Source: an uncultured Bacilli bacterium (GTDB lineage Bacteria; Bacillota_I; Bacilli_A; RFN20; CAG-449). Taken from it: 52,824 bases of DNA. Shown in pieces: positions 52,823-52,824 of this stretch (position 1 is its first letter; the number at the start of each line of letters is the position of its first letter). Below the pieces are notes generated by a model. It saw only the letters and a list, made by a program, of their open reading frames with translations. It had not been told where the DNA came from and ran no database searches. Made by a program: the position numbers and the translations under genes. The DNA is taken from NCBI GenBank assembly GCA_944332225.1, contig CALVJO010000006.1:1-52824 (forward strand), in the 5' to 3' direction.

Positions 52823-52824
52823 CT

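Noticed and set aside
1-52824. Use of TGA as tryptophan (Mycoplasma code)
   Set aside because: TGA is the stop of rimO, the NUDIX gene, dtd and others in correct positions, and Trp is encoded by TGG.
1-52824. Linear plasmid or phage with terminal repeats
   Set aside because: The interior is housekeeping chromosome (mnmA, rex, addA/B, plsC) with no replication, terminase or capsid genes.

Overview
The window is AT-rich (about 30% G+C by eye) and densely packed. It looks like the chromosome of a low-G+C Gram-positive bacterium, probably an uncultured gut member of the Bacilli near the Acholeplasma/RF39/Erysipelotrichales side. Reasons: Firmicutes-type genes (Rex, AddA/AddB, ThiT with a TPP riboswitch, LacI/CcpA-type regulation, YrrN/YrrO-like U32 pair), lipoproteins whose lipobox cysteine is followed by Ser/Thr runs, and TGA used as a stop codon (so not the Mycoplasma code). 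No rRNA, tRNA, CRISPR array or complete insertion sequence was found.

Layout. 82-4209 (minus): rimO, a NUDIX gene, mnmA, dtd and thiT, with a TPP riboswitch upstream of thiT. 4253-9014 (minus): a tightly coupled group of HPr-kinase-like protein, PqqD-like protein, S26 peptidase, fused ABC exporter, PF14907-type nucleotidyltransferase and a GtrA-like membrane protein. This resembles the maturation and export half of a RiPP (modified peptide) cluster, but no precursor or core modifying enzyme is visible. 9004-21301 (minus): pdp, rex, a phosphoglucomutase-like HAD protein, a small unknown, an aldehyde dehydrogenase, addA, addB, plsC, a LacI-type regulator and deoC. A perfect cre-type palindrome and a good promoter lie before deoC, tying deoxynucleoside catabolism (pdp, deoC) to a LacI-family regulator. 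21474-27216 (minus): a cell-surface glycan operon (small membrane protein, membrane-anchored permuted GH3 enzyme, large lipoprotein) with a second cre-like site. 27499-30476 (minus): a 12-TM protein with a cytoplasmic domain of unknown function, split from a second copy of that domain by an A9 run. 30621-36241 (minus): heterodimeric ABC exporter plus a U32 pair (TrhP-like). 36288-41647 (minus): a membrane protein, an OB-fold lipoprotein, a NUDIX gene and an ABC-2 transporter.

41801-43706 (minus) is an ATPase plus TOPRIM gene pair that looks like an OLD/RloAB/PARIS-type defence module. 43977-48169 (plus) is the only plus-strand operon: a double-domain 2-hydroxyacyl-CoA dehydratase activator and its partner, usually one fused protein of about 1400 residues but here two genes joined by TAATG. 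48171-52824 is gene-poor accessory DNA: an AAA_14/DUF4143 ATPase, a YjbR-like protein, a small lipoprotein with a tiny downstream ORF, a small membrane protein and a broken winged-helix fragment. It contains almost no CGCG, a tetranucleotide that is about threefold over-represented elsewhere.

The two window ends carry a perfect 74-bp inverted repeat (1-74 and 52749-52822). Because core genes sit inside, this most likely marks two copies of a genomic repeat where the assembly stopped, or an invertible segment, rather than a linear replicon.

All calls rest on reading the sequence and remembered family knowledge; no searches were run.
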